From positions 1 through 16,902 of the forward strand of contig JAQVQJ010000009.1 of assembly GCA_028701635.1 (NCBI GenBank): a stretch of DNA of 16,902 nt, read 5' to 3'. The stretch is from Clostridia bacterium. Lineage in GTDB: Bacteria; Bacillota_A; Clostridia; Christensenellales; UBA1242. The position numbers were made by a program, and so were the translations under genes. Of the stretch, positions 8,085 through 15,270 are shown in pieces. The notes below the pieces were generated by a model. That model worked only from the letters and a program-made list of their open reading frames with translations, was not told where the DNA came from and did no database searches. The stretch's first letter is position 1. Each line of letters starts with the position of its first letter.

Positions 8085-10321
8085 CAATCAAATAACTTTT
8101 TCATTTTTTGGGACTCTTCAACTATGAATTCTTTTAAAAGAGTATATCGTTTTGCAGTGTGTTTATTTTTAACCATTCTTTCTAACGCTGTTTTATCTCC
8201 AACCAAAATAACCATTTTTTTCGCTCGAGTTACGGCGGTGTAGATTAGATTTTTTGTCAAGATTAAAGGTGGGCCGGGAAATATAGGAATTATTACAATA
8301 TCAAACTCAGAACCTTGGCTTTTATGAATTGTGATAGCATAGGCTAAATTAATTTGTCCTAATTCACTTCTAGGATACATAACAACTCTGCCATCTTCAA
8401 ATTTTACTTTTACTTCACCTGCTTGAATATCAATTGCTAATATATATCCAATATCCCCATTGAAAATACCCTTGCCTTCTTCTTCGTAATCACTGCCTTC
8501 TGCTTTTCGTTTCCAAGTTAAGTTATAGTTATTAGCTATCTGCATAACCTTATCTCCCTCGCGAAGAATAGTTAGCCCGATTTTTAACTCTTTTTTATTG
8601 AATCCTGCTGGGTTTAGTTTATCTTGCAGTTCTCTATTTAGATTTTCCACTCCACAAACTCCTGCTTTAAGAGGGGAGAGGATTTGTAATCTCATAGTAT
8701 CAATATTGTTATAATAATTTGGTACTCTTCTTATAGCTAAGTCAATTATTGTGTTAAATGTTTCACTGTTATTATCTTTTTGTTCGTAGAAAAAATCGTT
8801 GCTTTTATTATCAATAATTGGCATAACCGACTGATTTATAAGATGAGCATTAGAAATAATTAAACTGTCATCTCCTTGTCGATAGATTTGTGTTAATTCG
8901 GACACGGGAACAATTTCACTGGACAAAATATCTGCAAGAACATTTCCAGGGCCAACACTTGGCAATTGATCCTTATCTCCAACTAAAATCAATTTGGCAC
9001 TCTTGGGAATAGCCTTTAAAAGATTGTTCATTAAACTAATGTCAACCATTGAAACCTCGTCAACTATAACTATATCAGTTGGGAGAGGATTTCTCTCGTT
9101 ATATACAAACATTCCACTTTCCTGCTTAAAATTAATTTCAAGAGCTCTATGGATAGTGCTTGCTTGATAACCAGTTGTTTCTGTTAATCGCCTTGCCGCT
9201 CTGCCAGTCGGTGCCATTAAAAGAATTTTTTTATTTTGCATATTGAATATATCAAGTAGACAAGATAAAATTGTTGTTTTTCCTGTTCCAGGACCTCCTG
9301 TTATAACAGAAAATCCTGAATTAACTGCGGTTTGTATAGCTTTTTTTTGGTCAGTGTGAAGTTTTAACTTATTCTTTAATTCGTATTGATTTATTTCATC
9401 GCTTACATCTAAATCAATATTAATACATGAAGCATTTAATAGCGCTAGTTTTGAGCCAACAGATTTTTCAGTATTGTACATTTTTGTTGATGCTACAATT
9501 TCTTTCTTATCTCTCCAAAATAATTTAATTACGTTTCCTTTTACTAAAATATCATAAACTTTTACACTAATACTGCTACATTTTTCTGAATCTAATTCAA
9601 GTAATTTTGCTAACATTTGGTCAAGTTGGGCACGATACATAAAAGTATTTCCGTTTTTTTCGCTCGCTTCATCTAATAAATAAAGAATGCCCGCACGTAT
9701 TCTAAATTGGCTATCTTTGGAAATTCCCATGCTCATAGCAATTCTATCTGCGCTTATAAACCCGACACCTGTAATATCTTCAACTAACTGATAAGGATTT
9801 TTCTTAACTATATCTATGGTTGCATTTCGATAAAAATTATAGATTTTCATAGCAAGATTTGAACTAATATTATATGATTGCAAAAATATCATAGCGTTTT
9901 GCATTTCTCTAACATCTAAAAAAGAATCGGATATAACATCTGCTTTTTTCTTAGAGATGCCACGAATTGATAATAACTTTTCCGGATTAAATTCAATAAT
10001 CTCTAAAGAGTCTAATCCATATTTATCAACTATTGCTTTCGCGGTAACTGGCCCAACACCTTTAATCAGTCCACTAGCGAGGTATCTTATAATACCCCTT
10101 TTAGTTTTCGGTTCAACTGTTTCATATTTTTGAACTGAGAATTGCTCGCCATATTTTGATGCGGTTAGTTCGCCAAAAAGTTTTAAATTTTCGCCAACAT
10201 TTATATTTAAAAACTTGCCAACTATATTAATATCATCTTCTGCTGTTGAAAAAAGAGCAACGGTATAACCGTTCTCTTCATTTCTAAACTTAATAGATTC
10301 TACTATGCCTTCAATTTCCAT
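8084..10321 (-). CDS. recD2: ATP-dependent DNA helicase RecD2
   Basis: A 745-aa superfamily 1 5'-3' helicase of the RecD2 type found in bacteria without RecBC. Order: N-terminal OB-like domain (1-75), tandem helix-hairpin-helix segments (LIKGVGPVTAKAI and LLSIRGISKKKAD, about 82-135), then the motor. Walker A is GPGTGKT at 343-349, Walker B IVDEVSMVD with D421-E422, and motif VI-like HKSQGSEFD starts at H666, followed by YTAVTRAKK. It has roles in replication restart, mismatch repair and recombination in Bacillus and Deinococcus. The start matches the family opening but has no Shine-Dalgarno sequence: the 20 bases before ATG are only A/T with one C and one G. A weak promoter (TTGTAA, 16 bases, TAAACT) would place +1 at the ATG. 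It is translationally coupled to comFC. Confidence 0.96.
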   Translation of the reverse strand: MEIEGIVESIKFRNEENGYTVALFSTAEDDINIVGKFLNINVGENLKLFGELTASKYGEQFSVQKYETVEPKTKRGIIRYLASGLIKGVGPVTAKAIVDKYGLDSLEIIEFNPEKLLSIRGISKKKADVISDSFLDVREMQNAMIFLQSYNISSNLAMKIYNFYRNATIDIVKKNPYQLVEDITGVGFISADRIAMSMGISKDSQFRIRAGILYLLDEASEKNGNTFMYRAQLDQMLAKLLELDSEKCSSISVKVYDILVKGNVIKLFWRDKKEIVASTKMYNTEKSVGSKLALLNASCINIDLDVSDEINQYELKNKLKLHTDQKKAIQTAVNSGFSVITGGPGTGKTTILSCLLDIFNMQNKKILLMAPTGRAARRLTETTGYQASTIHRALEINFKQESGMFVYNERNPLPTDIVIVDEVSMVDISLMNNLLKAIPKSAKLILVGDKDQLPSVGPGNVLADILSSEIVPVSELTQIYRQGDDSLIISNAHLINQSVMPIIDNKSNDFFYEQKDNNSETFNTIIDLAIRRVPNYYNNIDTMRLQILSPLKAGVCGVENLNRELQDKLNPAGFNKKELKIGLTILREGDKVMQIANNYNLTWKRKAEGSDYEEEGKGIFNGDIGYILAIDIQAGEVKVKFEDGRVVMYPRSELGQINLAYAITIHKSQGSEFDIVIIPIFPGPPLILTKNLIYTAVTRAKKMVILVGDKTALERMVKNKHTAKRYTLLKEFIVEESQKMKKLFD

Positions 10322-10424
10322 TAATTAAGTTTAATCAATTTTAGGTTAATTACAAAATGATTATTGTATGATTTATATTTGTCTATAAATTCGACCTTTT
10401 TCGCGATTTTACTTACACTAATCT

Positions 10425-10433
10425 CATTATACT
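10425..10433 (+). promoter_or_regulatory. Possible -10 element before the dehydrogenase-like gene
   Basis: CATTATACT contains TATACT (10428-10433), a sigma-A-like -10, and also matches the sigma-G-type CATnnTA. The sequence 15 bases upstream, GATTT, only partly fits a GHATR -35. The element lies 18 bases before the chosen ATG, with GGAG at 10440-10443. Which sigma factor reads it cannot be decided. Confidence 0.3.
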
Positions 10434-10450
10434 TAAATTGGAGAAAGAAA

Positions 10451-11656
10451 ATGGAATGTATAACTGAAAATAAATTATTCACAGAAAATGAACCCTATGA
10501 AAAAATTATATTTGAGAAAGATGTTTATTCTTCCGTGGTTGAATATCTTAAAAATTATAAAAAAATTTTAATTATAACCTCACCAACGCCACAAGAAAAA
10601 TATCTACAATTTTTTATCAATATTTTAAATGAAAATAAAATAAATTTTAGTATTTCCGTTTTAAACAAATTTTCTATTTGCGATAATGATACAATTTTAA
10701 AAAATTGTGCAAAAGGTAAAGGGCATAATATTTTAATTGCTTTTGGAACGGGAACTGTTACAGATGTTACAAAAATAGTTGCTAAAAATTTAGCTCTGCC
10801 TTTTTGTGTTATTCCTACTGCAATTACTCACTATGGTGTTTGTAATAATATTGCTTACATTATTAATAATGGAATTCCAAAAATAATAAAAACAGAGTTT
10901 CCACAAAAAGTATTTATTGATGAAAACATAATAAAGAAAAGTCCTGAAAGGTTTGTAATTTCTAGTATTTGTTTTTCACTTTCTCTTCTTGAAAATTTAT
11001 TTGTTTTAGAATCAAGAAGGCGACTTTTGGGAGAATGTAATATTGATTTAATAGCCTTAAATAAAAAAATAAAAAAGATTGAAGAACTTTTGAGTTGGGT
11101 TTCGCTATCCAAGGATTTTGCACTTCTAAATTTAATGGATTATATAATTGATTTAAGTGAATTATGTAAAAAATCTTATGAAAGTAATGCAATAGCTTAT
11201 TCATTAACCTTAAAAGCTTCAACCTTAAAAAATAATTTTGGAGAAAAATGTTTATTATCTTCAACAGTATTATTAAACGTATATACTTCTTTTTTTAACC
11301 AGAAAAAAACATATATCAAAGACATTCCAAACAGAGAGAAAATTATCAAGTTTCTTTCAAAGATAAATAAAAATGATGATGATTTTAAAAACTATATGGA
11401 AAAAACAAGTTGTGTTTTACAAGATCAGCTGAGGTTTAGCATTAATCGAGAGAAAAAATCAATCCAAGAAATATTAAGCCACTATAAAAATCATTTAAGT
11501 AAATTTTCTAAAAAGCTATTAATGTTAAACAATAAATCCAAGTTAAGAATGATTGATGGGGTTTCTCTTTATTCTTCTCTACAAGTTCTTCCTTTCATTT
11601 ACAATAATTACTTATTAAATATTTTAACTAGATATGGCTTTATGAATGTATCTTAA
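10451..11656 (+). CDS. Degenerate glycerol-1-phosphate dehydrogenase / iron-alcohol-dehydrogenase-like protein
   Basis: A 401-aa protein resembling the dehydroquinate synthase/glycerol dehydrogenase fold, closest by eye to AraM/EgsA-type sn-glycerol-1-phosphate dehydrogenases. The nucleotide-binding loop is visible as FGTGTVTDVTKIVA (G99 to D105 and on), then LPFCVIPTAITHYGVCNN (P122-T-A, H127-Y-G), where active enzymes have PTA-x-x-D-G. The metal-binding Asp (usually in G-x-G-D) aligns with S/C-rich SSICFSLSLLEN, and the late HGE motif aligns with FGEKCLLSSTVLL, so the D-H-H metal triad seems lost. It is therefore probably not an active dehydrogenase. ATG 10451 has GGAG 7 bases upstream; an in-frame ATG at 10364 has none and adds a lone hydrophobic stretch. 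It precedes the YwmB-like gene by 42 bp. Function unknown. Confidence 0.7.
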   Translation: MECITENKLFTENEPYEKIIFEKDVYSSVVEYLKNYKKILIITSPTPQEKYLQFFINILNENKINFSISVLNKFSICDNDTILKNCAKGKGHNILIAFGTGTVTDVTKIVAKNLALPFCVIPTAITHYGVCNNIAYIINNGIPKIIKTEFPQKVFIDENIIKKSPERFVISSICFSLSLLENLFVLESRRRLLGECNIDLIALNKKIKKIEELLSWVSLSKDFALLNLMDYIIDLSELCKKSYESNAIAYSLTLKASTLKNNFGEKCLLSSTVLLNVYTSFFNQKKTYIKDIPNREKIIKFLSKINKNDDDFKNYMEKTSCVLQDQLRFSINREKKSIQEILSHYKNHLSKFSKKLLMLNNKSKLRMIDGVSLYSSLQVLPFIYNNYLLNILTRYGFMNVS

Positions 11657-11663
11657 ATATATA

Positions 11664-11692
11664 GTATAAAACAGCATTAAACTGACAATAAT
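11664..11692 (+). promoter_or_regulatory. Predicted sigma-F-type promoter of the YwmB-like gene
   Basis: GTATA (11664-11668), 15 bases, GACAATAAT (11684-11692). The known sigma-F pattern is roughly G-Y-A-T-A, ~15 bases, GGnnAnAnT; only the second G of the -10 deviates. The promoter before spoIIQ has the same spacing and almost the same boxes. With +1 seven bases past the -10, transcription would begin at 11699, the A of the ATG. Confidence 0.5.
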
Positions 11693-11698
11693 TTTCTT

Positions 11699-12163
11699 AT
11701 GATAGTAAATAGAAAAATTTTTATTTTTTTAGGGGTAGTTTTACTCCTATCTTTTTGCATGCTTTATTCAAATCAAAGGGGTATCTTTGATTGTCTAAAT
11801 ATTAAAACACTTACAGTTTACGCAAAGCAACCTATAGATTCTTTTGATTCAAATCTAAGTGGAAATGGATATAAATTTGATTGTTCAATTCAAGATTATG
11901 AAAATTTAAAAAATAAAAGAAATATCCAAGGGATTAGTTTTGAAACTTCTCTAAAACCTCAGGAAATTATAAATAGGTTGAAATTAAAAATTCAAAGCAC
12001 ACAAAAACTCCTTAGAGAAAATGAAACTATTATTATTTATTATTGTTATGTAGAAAATGTTGGGAATTCAATTATTTTATCAAATAAAAAAGTCAATTTA
12101 CAAATTGCATTTAACGGCCAAAGTTCTATTGTAGGTATGCCTTTAATTCTAGGAAGTTATTAA
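11699..12163 (+). CDS. Small membrane-anchored or secreted protein, possible YwmB family
   Basis: A 154-aa protein with a Lys/Arg start and one hydrophobic segment (residues 6-23), so a signal peptide or N-terminal anchor facing outward. The rest is soluble: two Cys near the middle (about 58 and 116), an amphipathic stretch, and a C terminus NKKVNLQIAF ... VGMPLILGSY. The size, topology, C-terminal pattern and location next to spoIIQ suggest the YwmB family: in Bacillus subtilis ywmB lies in a ywmB-murA-spoIID-spoIIQ cluster. The match is from memory and weak, and murA and spoIID are absent here. There is no Shine-Dalgarno site before the ATG; a sigma-F-type promoter places the start of transcription on it. 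Role unknown, likely sporulation. Confidence 0.6.
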   Translation: MIVNRKIFIFLGVVLLLSFCMLYSNQRGIFDCLNIKTLTVYAKQPIDSFDSNLSGNGYKFDCSIQDYENLKNKRNIQGISFETSLKPQEIINRLKLKIQSTQKLLRENETIIIYYCYVENVGNSIILSNKKVNLQIAFNGQSSIVGMPLILGSY

Positions 12164-12230
12164 AAAAGAAAAGAGAGTTGATTAGATAAAGAAAACTTTG
12201 AAAAATTTTCTAAAAAGGCTGATTACAATT

Positions 12231-12259
12231 GTATAAATTGAATTAATACTGTCAATAAT
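12231..12259 (+). promoter_or_regulatory. Predicted sigma-F-type promoter of spoIIQ
   Basis: GTATA (12231-12235), 15 bases, GTCAATAAT (12251-12259). In B. subtilis spoIIQ is transcribed in the forespore by sigma-F, which agrees with this motif. Predicted +1 is near 12266, just before the AGGAGG site at 12268-12273. The preceding part of the spacer (12164-12230) shows nothing clear beyond AT-rich sequence. Confidence 0.6.
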
Positions 12260-12283
12260 CAAGGCATAGGAGGCTAAATTAAT

Positions 12284-12883
12284 ATGGAAAATAATATTAA
12301 GATAGAAAGAAGGGGAGAAAAAATTTTAAAATTTTTTAAGAAATATGGCTATTTTATAGCGGCTGGGTTGGTTGTCGTTGCTATAACTTTATTTGTTATA
12401 TTAACTTCAATGGTGCCAGACGAAGTTATTGATGATAATGTAGATGATGTTAATGCAGGGGCAATAACATTTATAAATCCTTTGCAAGATGGAACTATAT
12501 TAGTGGATTATTCAATAGACAAATTGATATACAATCAAACTATGGGTTGGTTTGAAACTCATTCAGGAATTGATTTTGTGAGTGAAGATTCAACTGATGT
12601 GTTAGCATCTTGTGCCGGAACAGTTACTAATGTTTATACTAATAGTCTAGAAGGAACGGTTGTAAAAATAAAGCATGATGATCAGTATTCTACCCTTTAC
12701 GGTTCTTTGAATGAAAACGTTACAGTTGAGATAGGAGATAAAGTTACAGCAGGTCAAAAGATTGGGACCTATTCCAATTCGGCGGGAAACGAATCATCCA
12801 TAGGAGAACATCTTTATTTTGAACTTATAAAAGACGATGAAAAGGTCAACCCAAACGATTATCTGGATTTGGGAGATAAATAA
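12284..12883 (+). CDS. spoIIQ: SpoIIQ-like M23 (LytM) domain protein
   Basis: A 199-aa protein: basic cytoplasmic N terminus, one membrane helix (about 17-41), an acidic linker, then a LytM/M23 domain (about 85-195). This is the size and layout of SpoIIQ, the forespore membrane protein that binds SpoIIIAH across the septum during engulfment. Metal motif HxxxD is present (H93-S-G-I-D97). The other active-site positions are changed: the Y-x-H-L segment is YGSL (S141 for His) and the H-x-H motif is HLYFEL (H176 kept, Y178 for the zinc-binding His). It is thus probably not a peptidase, matching the structural role known for SpoIIQ. Strong AGGAGG 10 bases before ATG; sigma-F-type promoter upstream and a terminator downstream make it monocistronic. 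A generic M23 protein is the alternative. Confidence 0.8.
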   Translation: MENNIKIERRGEKILKFFKKYGYFIAAGLVVVAITLFVILTSMVPDEVIDDNVDDVNAGAITFINPLQDGTILVDYSIDKLIYNQTMGWFETHSGIDFVSEDSTDVLASCAGTVTNVYTNSLEGTVVKIKHDDQYSTLYGSLNENVTVEIGDKVTAGQKIGTYSNSAGNESSIGEHLYFELIKDDEKVNPNDYLDLGDK

Positions 12884-12885
12884 TC

Positions 12886-12912
12886 AAAAGCCACTCGGTT
12901 GAGTGGCTTTTT
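12886..12912 (+). terminator. Intrinsic terminator after spoIIQ
   Basis: Stem AAAAGCCACTC (12886-12896), loop GGTT, and GAGTGGCTTTT (12901-12911), an 11-bp perfect stem followed by T. It starts 3 bases past the spoIIQ stop and isolates spoIIQ from relA, whose own promoter begins 8 bases later. Confidence 0.93.
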
Positions 12913-12919
12913 AATTACT

Positions 12920-12948
12920 TTGACAATAAAATTTAAATATTCTATAAT
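12920..12948 (+). promoter_or_regulatory. Consensus sigma-A promoter of relA
   Basis: TTGACA (12920-12925), exactly 17 bases, TATAAT (12943-12948): all 12 consensus positions match. The six bases after the -10 are ATGGGT and the seventh is the A of ATG at 12955, the expected +1. No Shine-Dalgarno sequence exists between promoter and coding region, so the mRNA is predicted to be leaderless. Confidence 0.85.
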
Positions 12949-12954
12949 ATGGGT

Positions 12955-14898
12955 ATGGACGAGAAAATATTTTTAGAAGCGAAAAAACTACAAGCTCTTT
13001 CAGTTAATGAGAGTGAAAAGGTTATTGCTGAAAATGCATTAAATATAGTTAAAAATCTTCATCTTGATGATGAATGTTTGTTGGCATGCATTTTATATTT
13101 TCCATATATAAAAACATCTATATATACCTCTCCTAGCGAGAAAGAATATAAAAACTTTGATGAAATTAGAAAAAAACAAGAAGATGAAAGAAAGAAAAAA
13201 ATACTTAGTGAAAGACAAACTTTTAAAGATAATATAGTCAAAAATTATGGCAATGGTGTTTTAAGTTTTTTACATTCTTTAAAAAAACTTTTGGAAGTTG
13301 ACTATCAAAATCAAGAGGAAGCTGAAAACATAAGAAAAATGTTTTTCGCTTTGGTAAAAGATGTTCGAGTAATTATGGTTAAACTATGTTTCATTCTTGC
13401 TGAAATTAAATATAAAAAATCGACAGCAAATAATGATATTAAACTGAAAGCAAATCAAATTTTTGAACTATACGCGCCATTGGCTGCTAGATTAGGCCTC
13501 TCTTCTATCAAAACTGAATTAGAAGATATTGCGTTTAGTACTCTTTATCCTGATGAATATAAAAATATTATAGGAATGGTTGAACTTAAATTTAAAGAGA
13601 GAGAAAATGCTATCAATAATTTAAAAGAACAGATAAAAAGTACAATGAAAGAACTAGGCTTATCTGGCGAATTAATGGGTAGAAAAAAGCATACTTATAG
13701 TATTTATAAAAAGTTCAAAGAAAAAGGTGGAAATCTTGAGAAAATCTATGACCTTATAGCCGTCCGGGCCATTTTACCAACCATTGCAGATTGTTATGTT
13801 TTACTTGGTAAAATCCATGAGATTTTTACTCCGCTACAAAATAGATTTAAAGATTATATCGCCATTCCAAAATCAAATGGATATCAATCTTTACATACAA
13901 CGATATTATTTGAGAATATTCCAGTTGAAGTTCAAATAAGAACACAAGAAATGCATCGTAGTGCAGAATTTGGTGTTGCTGCGCATTGGATATACAAAGA
14001 AAAGAGAACTAAAACAGATTCCTTAGATGAAAAATTAGGTTGGATAAGAGAGATAATGGAAAATGAACAATCCATGACATCAGAAGACCTTATCAATTCA
14101 TTAAAAGTTGACATCTATGATGGGGAAATTTTTGTACAAACACCTAAGGGTAAAGTTCTACATATGCCTGAAGATTCAACACCTATTGATTTTGCGTATA
14201 TGATTCACTCCGATGTAGGAAATAAATGCGTCGGTGCAAAGGTTAATGGAAAAATGCAGCCTATAACAAAGCCATTAGCCAACGGAGATATAGTTGAAAT
14301 TATAACGAGTTCATCTTCAAAAGGGCCTTCTCGCGATTGGGTGAAAATTGTAAAAACATCGCAAGCAAAAAATAAAATACTATCCTTCTTTAAAAAAGAA
14401 ATGAAAGAAGAAAATATAAAAGAAGGCAAATTAATATTTGAGCAGGCAATTAAGAATGCTGGATATTCGGTTGCCAAATTAACAGATAAAAAATATTTAC
14501 AATCGTTATTAGAAAAATACAACTTTTCTTTAATCGATGAACTCCTTTCTGCTATTGGTTACGGAGCTTATTCTGCAAAAGTTATAAGCGGGAAATTAAT
14601 AAATATTTATGAAACTGAAATGAAAAAGCAGAGAGAAAAAATTCAAGTTTCTAAAATAGAAAAAACAGAAGTTTGTGATATTAATACAGAAGATAAAATT
14701 AAAATTCAGGGAGTAAATAACCTGATGGTTAAGTTTGCTAAATGTTGTTGTCCTATTGAGGGTGATGATATTATAGGTTTTATTTCTCAAGGCCGAGGCA
14801 TTATAATTCATAGAAAAAGATGCCCAAATCTTTCATTTTTTGACTCAGAAAGACTGATTGAAGTCGAGTGGAAATCCTCAAATAAAAATGTTAATTAA
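12955..14898 (+). CDS. relA: RelA/SpoT-family (p)ppGpp synthetase, hydrolase motifs lost, no ACT domain
   Basis: A 647-aa long Rel-family protein making the stringent alarmone (p)ppGpp from ATP and GTP/GDP. The N-terminal hydrolase-like region is degenerate: the HDxxED position reads LYFPYIKT (about 47-54) and the usual K-L-A-D-R-L-H-N-M is KLCFILAEI. The synthetase domain (about 215-345) is intact: GRKKHTYSIYKK, YDLIAVRAI (from 265), RFKDYIAIPKSNGYQSLHTT, EVQIRTQEMH and VAAHWIYKE. A TGS domain follows (about 385-450), then a helical region and the cysteine-rich ZFD/RIS segment KCCCPIEGDDI ... IIIHRKRCPNL (from about 597). The protein stops just after ERLIEVEW, where family members continue into an ACT domain. 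ATG 12955 is chosen because the promoter's predicted +1 is there; ATG 12949 would lie upstream of +1. Confidence 0.93.
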   Translation: MDEKIFLEAKKLQALSVNESEKVIAENALNIVKNLHLDDECLLACILYFPYIKTSIYTSPSEKEYKNFDEIRKKQEDERKKKILSERQTFKDNIVKNYGNGVLSFLHSLKKLLEVDYQNQEEAENIRKMFFALVKDVRVIMVKLCFILAEIKYKKSTANNDIKLKANQIFELYAPLAARLGLSSIKTELEDIAFSTLYPDEYKNIIGMVELKFKERENAINNLKEQIKSTMKELGLSGELMGRKKHTYSIYKKFKEKGGNLEKIYDLIAVRAILPTIADCYVLLGKIHEIFTPLQNRFKDYIAIPKSNGYQSLHTTILFENIPVEVQIRTQEMHRSAEFGVAAHWIYKEKRTKTDSLDEKLGWIREIMENEQSMTSEDLINSLKVDIYDGEIFVQTPKGKVLHMPEDSTPIDFAYMIHSDVGNKCVGAKVNGKMQPITKPLANGDIVEIITSSSSKGPSRDWVKIVKTSQAKNKILSFFKKEMKEENIKEGKLIFEQAIKNAGYSVAKLTDKKYLQSLLEKYNFSLIDELLSAIGYGAYSAKVISGKLINIYETEMKKQREKIQVSKIEKTEVCDINTEDKIKIQGVNNLMVKFAKCCCPIEGDDIIGFISQGRGIIIHRKRCPNLSFFDSERLIEVEWKSSNKNVN

Positions 14899-15269
14899 GG
14901 CGATTTTTTTGTTTTAGAGTTAAACAATAATGCAAATATAAAGGCAAATAGGACTGCGGCGGCGACGCCACCAGCTGTTGCTTCTAAACCGCCTGTAAAA
15001 ACACCTATAATGCCGTGTTTATCAGTTGATTCCATTGCGCCCTTTGCCAAAGCCGCTCCAAATCCAACAATAGGGACGGATATTCCTGCCCTTGCAAAGT
15101 AATATATATACTGGTATAAGTTAGTCGCTTGTAAGATAACTCCAATAATAACAAAAGTAACTAAAATTCTAGCCGTTGTCATCATTGTTTTAATTATAAG
15201 AATTTGCCCTAACATACAAACAAATCCACCAACCAAAAATACATATAAATATGGTAATAAAGCTTCCAT
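14895..15269 (-). CDS. spoVAE: Stage V sporulation protein AE (SpoVAEb-type)
   Basis: A 124-aa, very hydrophobic protein with about four membrane segments and the family's glycine-rich stretches (VGFGAALAKGAMES, GIIGVFTGGLEATAGG). SpoVAE belongs to the inner forespore membrane complex that carries Ca-dipicolinic acid into the spore and releases it in germination. It is the last gene of spoVAC-spoVAD-spoVAE. The GGAGGA site (15275-15280) lies within the end of spoVAD, 5 bases before its ATG, so the genes are tightly coupled. Its stop codon overlaps that of convergent relA (TTAA at 14895-14898), with no terminator hairpin between. Confidence 0.94.
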   Translation of the reverse strand: MEALLPYLYVFLVGGFVCMLGQILIIKTMMTTARILVTFVIIGVILQATNLYQYIYYFARAGISVPIVGFGAALAKGAMESTDKHGIIGVFTGGLEATAGGVAAAVLFAFIFALLFNSKTKKSP

Positions 15270-15270
15270 A

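Noticed and set aside
10364..10450. N-terminal extension of the dehydrogenase-like protein (29 residues, hydrophobic)
   Set aside because: No ribosome-binding site before 10364, a likely -10 element lies inside it, and GGAG sits at the right distance from ATG 10451.
12164..12230. Terminator between the YwmB-like gene and spoIIQ (GAAAAC ... ATTTTC)
   Set aside because: Only a short A/T stem with mismatches and no T-tract; not distinguishable from AT-rich background.
12949..12954. Alternative relA start at 12949 (adds Met-Gly)
   Set aside because: It directly abuts the TATAAT box, so it would lie upstream of the predicted +1.
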